From: Pseudomonadota bacterium
GTDB lineage: Bacteria > Pseudomonadota > Gammaproteobacteria > Acidithiobacillales > Acidithiobacillaceae
Reading direction: 5' to 3'
DNA length: 39,471 nucleotides
Assembly: GCA_021794385.1 (NCBI GenBank)
Contig: JAJYQY010000139.1
Span: forward strand, 1-39,471
The notes below the pieces were generated by a model. It was not told the origin of the DNA. It searched no databases and saw nothing but the letters and a program-made list of their open reading frames with translations. Numbering within the stretch: position 1 is the stretch's first letter; every line of letters begins with the position of its first letter. A program made the position numbers and the translations under genes. Positions 8,912 to 18,865 of the stretch are shown here, one piece after another.

Positions 8912-10095
8912 TGGCACTGATCCCCTGGTGGCATTGGCTGGCTTGGTCCCTCTGCGCCGCTGCCTTGGCTTATCTGGCCTTCGCCCTGTGGGTACTGACC
9001 CGCTGGCGGCCACGGCTGGTGGACAGCCATCTCTCCGGCCAGCGCTCTACCTCCCCCCTGCAAGCGACGGATAAAAGCTGGCCGGCCGTGAGCCTCCTCA
9101 AGCCCTTGCGTGGTCTGGAGGCCGGACTCTACGAAAACCTGCGTACCTTCTGCTCTCAGGATTACCCCTGCTATGAGATCGTCTTCGGTGTCCAAGACCC
9201 GGCGGACCCGGCCATCGCGGTAGTGGAGCGCCTGCGCCGGGAATACCCCGATCTCCCCATTGCCCTAAGCATCAGCGCCGCAAAGGTGGGCAGCAACCCC
9301 AAGGTCAACAACCTCGCCGGGATTTTTGCTTTGTGCCGCCACGATTATCTGGTCATCAGCGACGCCGACATTCGCGTGGGCGGCGGTTACCTGCGTGAGC
9401 TTTGCCGGCCTTTGCCAGATGACGGGGTAGGGGTGGTGACCTGCCTCTACCGGGGCATGGCCGTCGCCGGCTTCTGGTCGCGTATCCTGGCGGCCCAGAT
9501 CAATGAGTCTTTCCTGCCCTCGGTCCTCGTCGCCGAGCGCCTGGGGCCCACCATTTTCTGCGGCGGGGCGACCATGGCCCTGCGCCGCAGCACCCTGGAA
9601 GGGATTGGCGGATGGGCCGTCCTGGCAAAGCACCTTGCCGATGATTATCAACTGGGTGCCCTGAGCCGTGCCCAGGGCAAACGCACCGTCCTGTCTGCCT
9701 ATGTGGTGGATACCCTGGTCCATGAGCCTGATTTTGCGGCATTTTATCAGCATGCCCTGCGTTGGTCGCGGACCACGCGGGCGGTGCAGCCCGCCGGCCA
9801 CACGCTGGCCTTTATCAGCTATCCCTTGCCCGTCGTAGCCCTGCTCGCCGCTTGGGCCGGTCGACCCGGGCTGATTTTTTTGGTGGTGGTTCTGGGCTTG
9901 CGCCTCGTGTACCATTACGCGATCTTGAAAAAACTGCGGATCACCAATTCCGAGGGGGTGCTCGATGCCTTCCTCGCCGACGGTATGGGCCTGCTAGTAT
10001 GGTTTCATGCCCTTTTTGCCAGACGGATCCGCTGGCGGGGAGACCGCTTCGCCATCGACCCCAAGGGGCGTATGGGCGGGCACGACGGAGCATAG
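8911..10095 (+). CDS. hpnI: Hopanoid glycosyltransferase HpnI
   Basis: GT2 glucosyltransferase-type motifs (SLLKPLRGLEAGLYENL, YLVISDADIRVG, GGATMALRRSTLE, HALRWSRTTR). Confidence 0.9.
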   Translation: MALIPWWHWLAWSLCAAALAYLAFALWVLTRWRPRLVDSHLSGQRSTSPLQATDKSWPAVSLLKPLRGLEAGLYENLRTFCSQDYPCYEIVFGVQDPADPAIAVVERLRREYPDLPIALSISAAKVGSNPKVNNLAGIFALCRHDYLVISDADIRVGGGYLRELCRPLPDDGVGVVTCLYRGMAVAGFWSRILAAQINESFLPSVLVAERLGPTIFCGGATMALRRSTLEGIGGWAVLAKHLADDYQLGALSRAQGKRTVLSAYVVDTLVHEPDFAAFYQHALRWSRTTRAVQPAGHTLAFISYPLPVVALLAAWAGRPGLIFLVVVLGLRLVYHYAILKKLRITNSEGVLDAFLADGMGLLVWFHALFARRIRWRGDRFAIDPKGRMGGHDGA

Positions 10096-10097
10096 CA

Positions 10098-11525
10098 ATG
10101 ACGATGAAGACCCTGTTTCTGCAAGCGCCCTCTTTTGAAGGTTTTGACGGTGGTGCCGGATCGCGTTATCAGGCCAAGCGCGAGATTCGCTCTTTCTGGT
10201 ATCCCACCTGGCTGGCCCAACCGGCAGCCATGATTCCGGGGAGCCGACTGCTGGATGCGCCGCCCGCCGATGTGAGTGTCGAAGAGACCCTGCGCATTGC
10301 CGGCGGCTACGAGCTCTGCATCATCCATACCAGCACCCCATCTTTTCCCTCCGACGTGCGCATGGCCGAGGCCCTCAAGGAGGCGCACCCCAAGCTGATG
10401 ATCGGCATGGTGGGGGCCAAGGTGGCGGTGGAGCCGGAAGAATCCCTGCTGGCCTCGGCGGCCATCGATTTTGTCGCCCGTGAGGAGTTCGACTTTACCC
10501 TCAAGGAGATTGCCGAAGGCCGTCCCCTGGCGGAAGTGGACGGGGTCAGCTACCGTTCGGCCAATGGCACCGTTGTCCATACGCCGGACCGGGCGGTTTT
10601 GGAGGATATGGACTCCCTGCCCTTTGTCTCCGAGGTCTACAAGCGCGATCTGCATATCGAAGACTACTTCATCGGTTATCTCAAGCACCCCTACATTTCC
10701 CTCTATACGGGTCGCGGCTGCCGTTCCAAGTGTACCTTCTGCCTCTGGCCGCAGACCGTGGGCGGACACCGCTATCGCACGCGCAGCGCGGAGAATGTCC
10801 TGGAAGAGATCCGCTACATTCAGAAGAACTTCCCGCAGGTCAAGGAGATCTTCTTCGACGACGACACCTTTACCGATGACCGTCCGCGCGCCGAGGAAAT
10901 TGCCCGGGGCCTAGGCAAGCTCGGGGTCACCTGGTCGTGCAATGCCAAGGCCAATGTCCCCTATGAAACGCTGAAAATCCTCAAGGAAAACGGTCTGCGC
11001 CTCCTCCTCGTGGGTTATGAGTCGGGAGATCAGCAGATCCTCAACAACATCAAGAAAGGCCTGAAGGTCGAGGCGGCGCGCAAGTTTACCGCCGATTGCC
11101 ACAACCTGGGCATTGTCATTCACGGTACCTTCATTCTCGGCTTGCCGGGTGAGACCCGGGAAACCATCCAGGAGACCATCCGCTTCGCCAAGGAAATCAA
11201 CCCGCACACCATCCAGGTGTCCATCGCCGCCCCCTATCCGGGCACCTTCCTCTATGATCAGGCCAAGAAGGAGGGCTGGCTGACGGAGGATTCCGAGGCC
11301 CATCTGGTGAATGACCGCGGCGTGCAGATCAGTCCGTTGAGTTATCCCCATCTTACTCACACCGAGATTTTTGACTCGGTAGAGACTATGTACAAGCGGT
11401 TCTACTTCCGGGCCGGAAAGATCGCCGAAATCACCGGGGAGATGATCAAGAGTACCCAGATGATGAAAAGGCGGCTGCGGGAAGGGGTCGAATTCGTGCG
11501 TTTCCTCCGCCAGCGCCACGGTTGA
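10098..11525 (+). CDS. hpnJ: Hopanoid radical SAM protein HpnJ (cyclitol ether-forming)
   Basis: MKTLFLQAPSFEGFDGGAGSRYQAKREI; radical SAM CxxxCxxC (GRGCRSKCTFCLWPQ). Confidence 0.93.
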   Translation: MTMKTLFLQAPSFEGFDGGAGSRYQAKREIRSFWYPTWLAQPAAMIPGSRLLDAPPADVSVEETLRIAGGYELCIIHTSTPSFPSDVRMAEALKEAHPKLMIGMVGAKVAVEPEESLLASAAIDFVAREEFDFTLKEIAEGRPLAEVDGVSYRSANGTVVHTPDRAVLEDMDSLPFVSEVYKRDLHIEDYFIGYLKHPYISLYTGRGCRSKCTFCLWPQTVGGHRYRTRSAENVLEEIRYIQKNFPQVKEIFFDDDTFTDDRPRAEEIARGLGKLGVTWSCNAKANVPYETLKILKENGLRLLLVGYESGDQQILNNIKKGLKVEAARKFTADCHNLGIVIHGTFILGLPGETRETIQETIRFAKEINPHTIQVSIAAPYPGTFLYDQAKKEGWLTEDSEAHLVNDRGVQISPLSYPHLTHTEIFDSVETMYKRFYFRAGKIAEITGEMIKSTQMMKRRLREGVEFVRFLRQRHG

Positions 11526-11526
11526 G

Positions 11527-12399
11527 GTGACCGAGAGGGGAAATCGGCGGGTGATCTTTACTGCCGATGATTTCGGCCTGGATCCGGCGGTCAATGCTGC
11601 GGTGGAATCGGCCCATCGGGGCGGCGTGCTCAACACGGCCAGTCTCATGGTCGGGGCGCCCGCTGCGGCCGATGCCGTAGCGCGCGCCAGGACCATGCCC
11701 GGATTGCATGTGGGGCTGCATCTGACCCTGGTGGACGGGTGTCCGGTCTTGCCGGCGCAGCAGGTGCCGGAGCTGGTGGACAGCAGTGGGCGTTTTGCCG
11801 CCGATCTTTGGTGGCGGGGGGTGCGTTATTTTTTTATCCCACGGGTGCGCCGCCAACTGGCGGCGGAGATTCGTGCCCAGTTTGCCGCTTTCCAGGCAAC
11901 CGGTCTGGTTCTGGATCATGCCAATGCCCACAAGCACTTACACCTTCATCCCACGGTCCTGTCGCTGATGCTCCGCATTGGCCGGGAATTCGGTCTGCGT
12001 GCGGTGCGGCTGCCCTGGGAGCCCCTCGCCGCCGCCCGTTGCGGGGGGGCGAAAGGCATGGCGCCAGTCCTGTGGTCCTTCTTTCTCAGCCCGTGGCTGG
12101 CCCTCATGCGTCGGCGCTTGCGCCGTTTCGGCATGGCCCACAATGATGCACTCTTCGGTTTGACGTCCACGGGTGTCATGGATGAAGCGACCTTGTTACG
12201 GACATTGGCCTGTATGCCCGAAGGTGCCAGCGAGATTTACTTTCATCCGGCCGTGGCCCGTAGCGTGCTTTTGCAGGCGTTGATGCCCGGCTATCGACAT
12301 GATGCCGAATGGGCGGCCCTGTGCAGTCCGGAAATAGCCCAATATCTGCAGGTCCAACTCATTCAAAAGGTACACTTCAGTGATCTGGTCGCCCATTAG
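11527..12399 (+). CDS. hpnK: HpnK, ChbG/YdjC-family deacetylase
   Basis: VIFTADDFGLDPAVNAAVE, GLHVGLHLTLVDG, HANAHKHLHLHP; follows hpnJ. Confidence 0.92.
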   Translation: MTERGNRRVIFTADDFGLDPAVNAAVESAHRGGVLNTASLMVGAPAAADAVARARTMPGLHVGLHLTLVDGCPVLPAQQVPELVDSSGRFAADLWWRGVRYFFIPRVRRQLAAEIRAQFAAFQATGLVLDHANAHKHLHLHPTVLSLMLRIGREFGLRAVRLPWEPLAAARCGGAKGMAPVLWSFFLSPWLALMRRRLRRFGMAHNDALFGLTSTGVMDEATLLRTLACMPEGASEIYFHPAVARSVLLQALMPGYRHDAEWAALCSPEIAQYLQVQLIQKVHFSDLVAH

Positions 12400-15079
12400 C
12401 CATTTTCTCCAGAGGGTGGGAAGGGTGTATCTGGGCGCCCTCATCCTCCTCGTCGATACCTCCCAACGGCGCGCCCGGGCGGTCCTTGGGATACTGCTGG
12501 CGTTGACGGTGCTGGCGCTTATTTATACGGCAACGCATTTTGCCGTTGATACCGATACCAGTAACGCCATTTCCCGGGATCTCCCTTTTCAAAGGCTGGA
12601 GCATGCCTATCAACGGGCCTTTCCCCAGGAAAAAAACACCATCATCGTGGTGATCAAGGGCAAGGACTCGGCCTTGGTCGGGCAGGCGGCGGATCGTCTG
12701 GGTCAATGGCTACGCACCCATCCCCAGCAGTTTGAAAATGTTTATATCCCTGGGGGCGGTAGTTTCTTCCAGCGCAATGGTATTCTTTATCTCCCCCGGC
12801 AGGAGGTGCAATCCTTTGCCAACCGGGTTACCGATGCCCAACCGCTCATCGCCAGACTGTCCCAGGATCCCAGCCTCTCGGGATTGCTGGGCCTGATGAA
12901 CCAAGCCATTGATCAGCGTCTGCAGGGTGGGGCCACGCTGCCCGGTTTGGACCACATTTTTGTGGAGATGCGCAAGGCCGTGGATGCGCAGATGGCGGGG
13001 CAATTCTATCAGCTCCCCTGGGGGAGCCTGATGGGAGGCGGTGCGGCGGCCGCTGCCGGCGAGCAGCGCTTCGTCATCATCCGTCCCGTGCTCGATTATC
13101 ACTCTCTGGAGCCGGCTGCTCCGGCCCTGCAGACCCTGCGGGCGGGGATTGCGGACCTGCATCTGAATCAGGCCCATGGTCTGGATCTGGGCATAACGGG
13201 GGAAGCGGTACTGGACTCCGAACAACTCAAAACGGTGGCAGCCGGGGCGGGTATGTCTCTGGGGCTTACGTTTGCGGTGGAGATCCTCCTTCTGGTGGTG
13301 GCGCTGCGTTCGCTGCGCCTGGTAGCGGGGGTCTTGCTCGGCCTGGTTGTGGGCATGATCCTGACCACGGCCGGCGCCCTCCTGGTGATTGGCCCCTTTA
13401 ATTTGATCTCCGTGGCCTTTGCGATTCTGTTCATCGGCTTGGGTGTGGATTTTGGCATACAGTTTTGCATGCGCTATCGCGAAGAGATCTTTGCCGGAGC
13501 GCCCCATCCCGAGGCGCTGCAGCGCGTGGCCCATGCCCTAGGGGGTGCCCTGAGCCTGGCGGCGCTGGCCGCCGCGCTGAGTTTTTACGCCTTTGTGCCC
13601 ACCAGCTATGCCGGCATTGTCGATCTGGGCCTGATATCGGGTACGAGCATGCTGATCGCATTGCTGATGACCCTGACGCTGTTACCCGCCTTCCTTACCC
13701 TGTGGCCGGCACGCCAGCATCCTGCAGCGCACAGCCTTCCTCATCCGCGTCTGACGTCGGCTTTGGTCCGTTATCCCATTCATCGCTATGCCTATGGGGT
13801 GCTGGCGATGGTTATGGTGCTCGCTGTCCTGGCGGTTCCGGCGGTCCTGCGCGCGTCTTTCGATTTCAATCCCCTGAGTCTCATCGATCCCCACGTCGAA
13901 GGCGTGAAGGTCTTTCGTCAGCTCCTGGCCGAGCCGGGTGCATCACCATATCGGATCGAGATCGTCGCCCCGAACCTCTCGTCCGCCAATGCCCTGGCGG
14001 CGCGCCTGGACAAGTTGCCGACCGTGTCGCAGGCAGTGACGCTCGCCAGTTATATCCCCGCAGGGCAGACCGAAAAACTGGCCGTCCTGCAAAATCTGCA
14101 AATCCTGGTGCCGCCTTTTTCGCTGCTGATGCCGGCTACGTTACAGCCGCCGGCGGCGGATACCGGCGCCGTGCTGACCCGATTCGCCGGCAGGCTGGTG
14201 GCCTTTAGCATGGCGGAGGGGCAAGGCAGCCCTGGCGGACAGGCCGCCATGCAATTGCAAAGCGCCCTGCAGCGTTTTCACCAGCGCTACGGCGATGATC
14301 CGCAGGCCATCAATGCCTTGCAGGAACGGATCATGGGCGGCTTGCCCCCCGAACTGCAACGCTTGGGGATGGCCCTGACGGCCGCACCCGTGACCTTGCA
14401 GAGCCTGCCGGAAGACTTGCGTACGCGTTATATCACGCCCCAGGGTCAAGCCCGGATAGAAGTCTTTCCCAAGGCCAATCTCAGCAGCAATGTCGCCATG
14501 CTGCAGTTTGTCCGTAATGTCCAGCAGGTGGCGCCACAGGCGGTCGGTACACCGGTGATGTTGGTGGAGGGCGGCGAGGCGGTGCTGGGGGCCTTCCAGG
14601 AAGCCACGGTCATTGCCTTGGTCACCATTTCTCTCTTGCTCCTTCTGGTCTTGCGCTGCTGGCGCGATACCCTGCTGGTGATGGTGCCCCTGCTGTTGGC
14701 GGCGCTCTTTACGGTGGCCAGCATGAGCTATCTGGGGCTCTCCTTTAACCTGGGTAATATCATCGTCTTGCCGCTGCTGATCGGGCTGGGGGTGGCCTTT
14801 GCCATCTATATCGTGGCGCGTTGGCGCAGCGGAACCGATATTGCCCATTTGCTCCAGACCAGCACGCCCATGGCGGTGTTTTTCAGCGGGATCACCACCT
14901 TGAGCGCCTTTGGCAGTATGGCCATATCCCTGGATCCGGGTATGGCGAGTTTGGGCAAGACCCTGAGTCTGGCATTGGCCATGGTCCTCTTGTGTATTCT
15001 CATTGTGTTGCCGGCATTGCTCCTGCTATTCACGCATTCTCCCCGCGAACAGGGTATAGCTCAGGATGAAGGTCGCTGA
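12380..15079 (+). CDS. hpnN: Hopanoid-associated RND transporter HpnN
   Basis: 899 aa RND/MMPL-type with two TM bundles (FIGLGVDFGIQFCMRYREE, GLGVAFAIYIVARWR); overlaps hpnK by 20 nt. Confidence 0.92.
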   Translation: MIWSPISHFLQRVGRVYLGALILLVDTSQRRARAVLGILLALTVLALIYTATHFAVDTDTSNAISRDLPFQRLEHAYQRAFPQEKNTIIVVIKGKDSALVGQAADRLGQWLRTHPQQFENVYIPGGGSFFQRNGILYLPRQEVQSFANRVTDAQPLIARLSQDPSLSGLLGLMNQAIDQRLQGGATLPGLDHIFVEMRKAVDAQMAGQFYQLPWGSLMGGGAAAAAGEQRFVIIRPVLDYHSLEPAAPALQTLRAGIADLHLNQAHGLDLGITGEAVLDSEQLKTVAAGAGMSLGLTFAVEILLLVVALRSLRLVAGVLLGLVVGMILTTAGALLVIGPFNLISVAFAILFIGLGVDFGIQFCMRYREEIFAGAPHPEALQRVAHALGGALSLAALAAALSFYAFVPTSYAGIVDLGLISGTSMLIALLMTLTLLPAFLTLWPARQHPAAHSLPHPRLTSALVRYPIHRYAYGVLAMVMVLAVLAVPAVLRASFDFNPLSLIDPHVEGVKVFRQLLAEPGASPYRIEIVAPNLSSANALAARLDKLPTVSQAVTLASYIPAGQTEKLAVLQNLQILVPPFSLLMPATLQPPAADTGAVLTRFAGRLVAFSMAEGQGSPGGQAAMQLQSALQRFHQRYGDDPQAINALQERIMGGLPPELQRLGMALTAAPVTLQSLPEDLRTRYITPQGQARIEVFPKANLSSNVAMLQFVRNVQQVAPQAVGTPVMLVEGGEAVLGAFQEATVIALVTISLLLLLVLRCWRDTLLVMVPLLLAALFTVASMSYLGLSFNLGNIIVLPLLIGLGVAFAIYIVARWRSGTDIAHLLQTSTPMAVFFSGITTLSAFGSMAISLDPGMASLGKTLSLALAMVLLCILIVLPALLLLFTHSPREQGIAQDEGR

Positions 15080-16121
15080 GGGAGAGCGGCCCAAGGGCCG
15101 CATGCTGCCAACGGGCCCTATGCTGATTTATGCCAGCGGCTTGCTGGGGCTCTTGCTGGCCCTGGCGCTGGTGCTGCATGAGGGTGCCCGCAGCATCCTG
15201 CAGATCCTGGCTCATAGCGGTTGGGCCCTGCTATGGTTGCTGCCTTTCCATTTTTTACCGCTGGGCCTGGACGTCCTGAGCTGGAAATGGCTGCTGCGCG
15301 GGGAAAGTCGTGCGGGTTTTTGCTTTCTGCTCTGGGTCGCAGCGGTACGCGAATCCGTGAACGGCCTCCTGCCGGTCGCGCGGGTGGGCGGGGAAGTGGT
15401 TGGTGCGCGTCTGTTGGCCCGCCATGGCGTTTCCGGTTATCTGGGTGGCGCCAGCATTATGGTGGAGGTCACCCTGACCCTGGTGAGCCAGTTTCTCTTC
15501 ACCTTATTGGGTCTGGTCGTCTTGGTCTATGCCATCAGCGACCATGCCATGGAACTGGCCGTCCTCCTGGCTTTGGCTTTCATGGTTCCCGTCGTCCTCG
15601 GCTTTCTCTGGGTGCAGCATCGCTGGGGTTTTTTCCAGATCCTCCAGCGACTCATGAAAATGCTGCTGGGCGGCAAAGACCTGCTCTTACGTCTGGGTGA
15701 TCCGGCTGTCCTGGACGCAGAAATCCGCGCCCTTTATGGCCAGCGTTGGGCGCTGTTGACCCCGGTTTTCTGGCAGTGCATGGGTCTGCTGGCGGGAGCA
15801 CTGGAGGTGTGGTTCACTTTCTGGATTCTTGGCCATCCCGTTCCCTGGTGGGCGGCCATCCTGATGGAAAGTCTCGGGCAGGCCCTGCGCAGCGCGGCCT
15901 TTCTGGTGCCGGGCGGTATCGGTATTCAGGAAGGCGGTTTCGTGCTCTTTGGTGCCGCGGCGGGTATCAGTCCGGATCTGGCACTGGCCTTTTCCCTGGC
16001 GCGCCGCTTTCGGGAACTGGTATTGGGTGGCCCCGTACTCTTGTCATGGCAAGCCGTGGAAGGGCATCATTTACATCGAAAATGGCGGCAAGCGCAAACA
16101 CCGAAAGGAGAAGCATCATGA
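15066..16121 (+). CDS. hpnL: HpnL-like flippase-type membrane protein (LPG synthase TM-like)
   Basis: Multi-[46 protein letters not shown]; overlaps hpnN by 14 nt. Confidence 0.88.
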   Translation: MKVAEGERPKGRMLPTGPMLIYASGLLGLLLALALVLHEGARSILQILAHSGWALLWLLPFHFLPLGLDVLSWKWLLRGESRAGFCFLLWVAAVRESVNGLLPVARVGGEVVGARLLARHGVSGYLGGASIMVEVTLTLVSQFLFTLLGLVVLVYAISDHAMELAVLLALAFMVPVVLGFLWVQHRWGFFQILQRLMKMLLGGKDLLLRLGDPAVLDAEIRALYGQRWALLTPVFWQCMGLLAGALEVWFTFWILGHPVPWWAAILMESLGQALRSAAFLVPGGIGIQEGGFVLFGAAAGISPDLALAFSLARRFRELVLGGPVLLSWQAVEGHHLHRKWRQAQTPKGEAS

Positions 16122-16960
16122 CGGCGGCCGTCCTGGAGATGGGCTCCAACGAGCATCGCGACCTTTTTTGCCAGTTTTTCCATGATACCCATATCCGTTT
16201 TGATCCGAATCAGATCGACTGGCCCCAATTGGACGAGGACGCCCATCGGCGTCTGGTGGCTTTGCCTTTCTGGGGTGAGGCGGTGGCCACCGAGAGTGTT
16301 ACCGCGCGCATGGTGCAGAGTATGGGGGAACAGGAGCCGGACCCCGTCGTGCGTTCGGCGGTCGCCCTGGATGGGCTGGAAGAGCAACGCCACGCGGATT
16401 TGCTGCGCGCCCTGGTGGAGCACTACGGGATCAAAATTCCGCCCTTACCGGCAGCCCCGGCCGTACGGGATCCCTATTGGGAGTTTCTCTACACCGGTTA
16501 CGGCGAGTGCCTGGATTCCTATTTTGCCTTCGGCCTTTTTGCCCTGGCCCGTGATTCGGGCTTTTTCCCGCCCGCGCTGGTGGCCATCTTCGACCCCATC
16601 ATGCAGGAGGAGGCCCGCCATATCATCTTTTTCATCAACTGGCTGGCATGGCATCGGAGCCGCCTGCCGTGGTGGAGGCGCATGGGGCTGGAACTGCAGC
16701 GGATTCAGGTCATTGCCATGCAGGCCTGGGCGCGGATGCGGACGGCACGCGGTCTCAACGAGCGTCAGGAAGAAAATTTTACCTTGACGGGGCACAAGGA
16801 GATCAGCAGCGACATCGGCCTGCGGGAACTCCTGGCACTGTGCCGAAGCGAAAATGAAAGGCGTTTTGCACCCTATGATCCGCGTTTGCTGCGGCCGAAG
16901 CTGGCGCCGCGCATTGCCGGGATGCTATTTTTTTTCTTGTCCCGAGCGAGGGCGGCTTGA
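16118..16960 (+). CDS. Ferritin-like (putative carboxylate-bridged diiron) protein in the hopanoid operon
   Basis: Four-helix ligand pattern: E in [11 protein letters not shown], ExxH in [11 protein letters not shown] in GYGECLDSY, ExxH in [14 protein letters not shown] overlap with hpnL; AAGGAG upstream. Confidence 0.75.
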   Translation: MTAAVLEMGSNEHRDLFCQFFHDTHIRFDPNQIDWPQLDEDAHRRLVALPFWGEAVATESVTARMVQSMGEQEPDPVVRSAVALDGLEEQRHADLLRALVEHYGIKIPPLPAAPAVRDPYWEFLYTGYGECLDSYFAFGLFALARDSGFFPPALVAIFDPIMQEEARHIIFFINWLAWHRSRLPWWRRMGLELQRIQVIAMQAWARMRTARGLNERQEENFTLTGHKEISSDIGLRELLALCRSENERRFAPYDPRLLRPKLAPRIAGMLFFFLSRARAA

Positions 16961-16972
16961 TGCGCTGGGCGC

Positions 16973-17003
16973 TTGTCGTATAGACCGTTTGGTATGTTAT
17001 ACT
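16973..17003 (+). promoter_or_regulatory. Candidate internal sigma-70 promoter upstream of hpnH
   Basis: TTGTCG (16973-16978) and extended -10 TGTTATACT (16995-17003), 19-bp spacing, in the ~106-bp gap before hpnH. Confidence 0.4.
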
Positions 17004-17066
17004 TCATCCATTTTGTCAGCCACCGTTTTGCCTGTTCAGCCGGCAAAAACACAGGAGAAACCAGGT

Positions 17067-18170
17067 ATGGGCGTTCCACTAATCCAAAGCTATCGGGTAG
17101 GACGGTATATCCTCGCGCAAAAATTGCGGGGGCGTAAACGCTATCCCCTGGTGCTGATGCTGGAACCGCTGTTCCGCTGCAATCTGGCCTGTTCCGGCTG
17201 CGGCAAGATCGACTACCCGGACGATGTGCTGGACCAGCGGCTTTCCGTGGAAGAGTGCATCGGCGCTGCGGAGGAATGTGGTGCGCCCATCGTTTCCATC
17301 GCCGGCGGCGAACCGCTGATTCATAAAGACATGCCGGCCATTGTGCAGGGACTGGTGGAACGCAAGCGCTTCGTTTATCTCTGTACCAATGCGCTGCTCC
17401 TGAAAAAGCGGATGGAGGACTACACCCCTTCTCCCTATCTCACCTTTTCCATCCATCTCGATGGCAACGAAAGGCGCCATGATGATTCCGTCTGCCAGCC
17501 GGGGACCTATCAGCGCGCCACGGCAGCCGTACGTGAGGCCATAGAGAAGGGCTTTCGGGTAACCGTGAACTGCACGCTCTTCCAGGGTGAAAGCGCGGCA
17601 GAGGTGGCGGACTTCCTGGATGACTGCAAAAAACTCGGGGTGGAGGGCGTCACCATTTCGCCCGGCTTTAATTACGAGCGGGCGCCACAGCAGGAGGTCT
17701 TCCTCAAGCGCCAGGGTTCGCGGCAGTTGTTCCGCGATATTTTTCGCCTGGGCAAGGAGCGCCAGTCGCGCTGGCAGTTTAATCAGTCCAGCCTCTTTCT
17801 CGATTTTCTGGCCGGCAACCAGACCTATCAATGCACCCCCTGGGGCAATCCCACCCGGAATATTTTCGGCTGGCAGAAACCCTGTTATCTTTTGGTGACG
17901 GAGGGTTATGCCAAGACCTTTCGGGAGCTGCTGGATGATACCCCCTGGGATAAATATGGCGTCGGCAACCACGCCAAATGCGACCAGTGCCAGGTGCATT
18001 CGGGCTTTGAACCGACAGCGGTGAATGACACCTTTGCGCATCCCCTCAAGGCCTTGAAGGTAGCGTTGCTGGGCCCCCGCACCGCAGGCCCGATGGCGCC
18101 GGATCTGCCGTCCGCCCCGCCGTCGGCAGGGGCGGAGCATCCGGTGTTCCCGTTGCGTGTCGAGCGTTAA
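17067..18170 (+). CDS. hpnH: Adenosyl-hopene transferase HpnH (radical SAM)
   Basis: MGVPLIQSYRVGRYILAQKLRGRKRYPLVLMLEPLFRCNLACSGCGKIDYP; radical SAM CxxxCxxC. Confidence 0.96.
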   Translation: MGVPLIQSYRVGRYILAQKLRGRKRYPLVLMLEPLFRCNLACSGCGKIDYPDDVLDQRLSVEECIGAAEECGAPIVSIAGGEPLIHKDMPAIVQGLVERKRFVYLCTNALLLKKRMEDYTPSPYLTFSIHLDGNERRHDDSVCQPGTYQRATAAVREAIEKGFRVTVNCTLFQGESAAEVADFLDDCKKLGVEGVTISPGFNYERAPQQEVFLKRQGSRQLFRDIFRLGKERQSRWQFNQSSLFLDFLAGNQTYQCTPWGNPTRNIFGWQKPCYLLVTEGYAKTFRELLDDTPWDKYGVGNHAKCDQCQVHSGFEPTAVNDTFAHPLKALKVALLGPRTAGPMAPDLPSAPPSAGAEHPVFPLRVER

Positions 18171-18199
18171 ATCGCCGATCTCGTTGTCAGGAGTGTACC

Positions 18200-18865
18200 A
18201 TGACCAATAAAACACGGCTGAACGGAATGGGTGCGGGGGGCTTGTCCCTGCTGCTGCTTTTGGGCGCTGCGCCAGCTTGGGCAGATGCCGCTCCGGTTGC
18301 CGCCACGGCTTCCATTGCCTCCGCTTCGTCGCCTCAGGGGGCGATCGCCACCCTGGATAACACCTTGCTGGAGGCGATGAAGGGGGGCAAGGCGCTCGGC
18401 TATGCGGGGCGTTATCGGGTCGTTTTTCCGGTGGTGAAGCAGCTTTTTGATTTTGAGAAAATTGCCAGCCTGACCATGGGGCCCTACTGGGCACAGCTCC
18501 ATGGCGCTCAGCAAAAAGAGTTCATGGCGGTGCTCGCAGACTACACGGCGGCTACCTACGCTGCGCGCTTTGATCGCTACGATGGCGAGCGTTTTGCCAT
18601 CACCACCAGCCAGGCGCTTCAGCCCGGGACCATGGGGGTATTCACGACCTTCACGGAGCACAACGGCAAGGTCCATCGTTTTGACTATCTCCTGCAGCAG
18701 ACTGACGGGCAATGGCGTATTGTCAATGTCGTGGCAGATGGGGTGAGCGATCTCTCCATGAAGCGTGCAGAGTATACCGATACCATGAAGAACAAGGGAT
18801 TCCAGGCCTTGGTCGCGTATTTGCGCAAGCAAATCGAAGGCTATGCGAGGGGGGGAGGGCAATGA
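18200..18865 (+). CDS. hpnM: HpnM, MlaC/Ttg2D-family periplasmic lipid-binding protein
   Basis: Signal peptide; MlaC-type FEKIASLTMGPYWAQLHGAQQKEFMAVLADYTAATYAARFDRYDGE. Confidence 0.88.
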   Translation: MTNKTRLNGMGAGGLSLLLLLGAAPAWADAAPVAATASIASASSPQGAIATLDNTLLEAMKGGKALGYAGRYRVVFPVVKQLFDFEKIASLTMGPYWAQLHGAQQKEFMAVLADYTAATYAARFDRYDGERFAITTSQALQPGTMGVFTTFTEHNGKVHRFDYLLQQTDGQWRIVNVVADGVSDLSMKRAEYTDTMKNKGFQALVAYLRKQIEGYARGGGQ

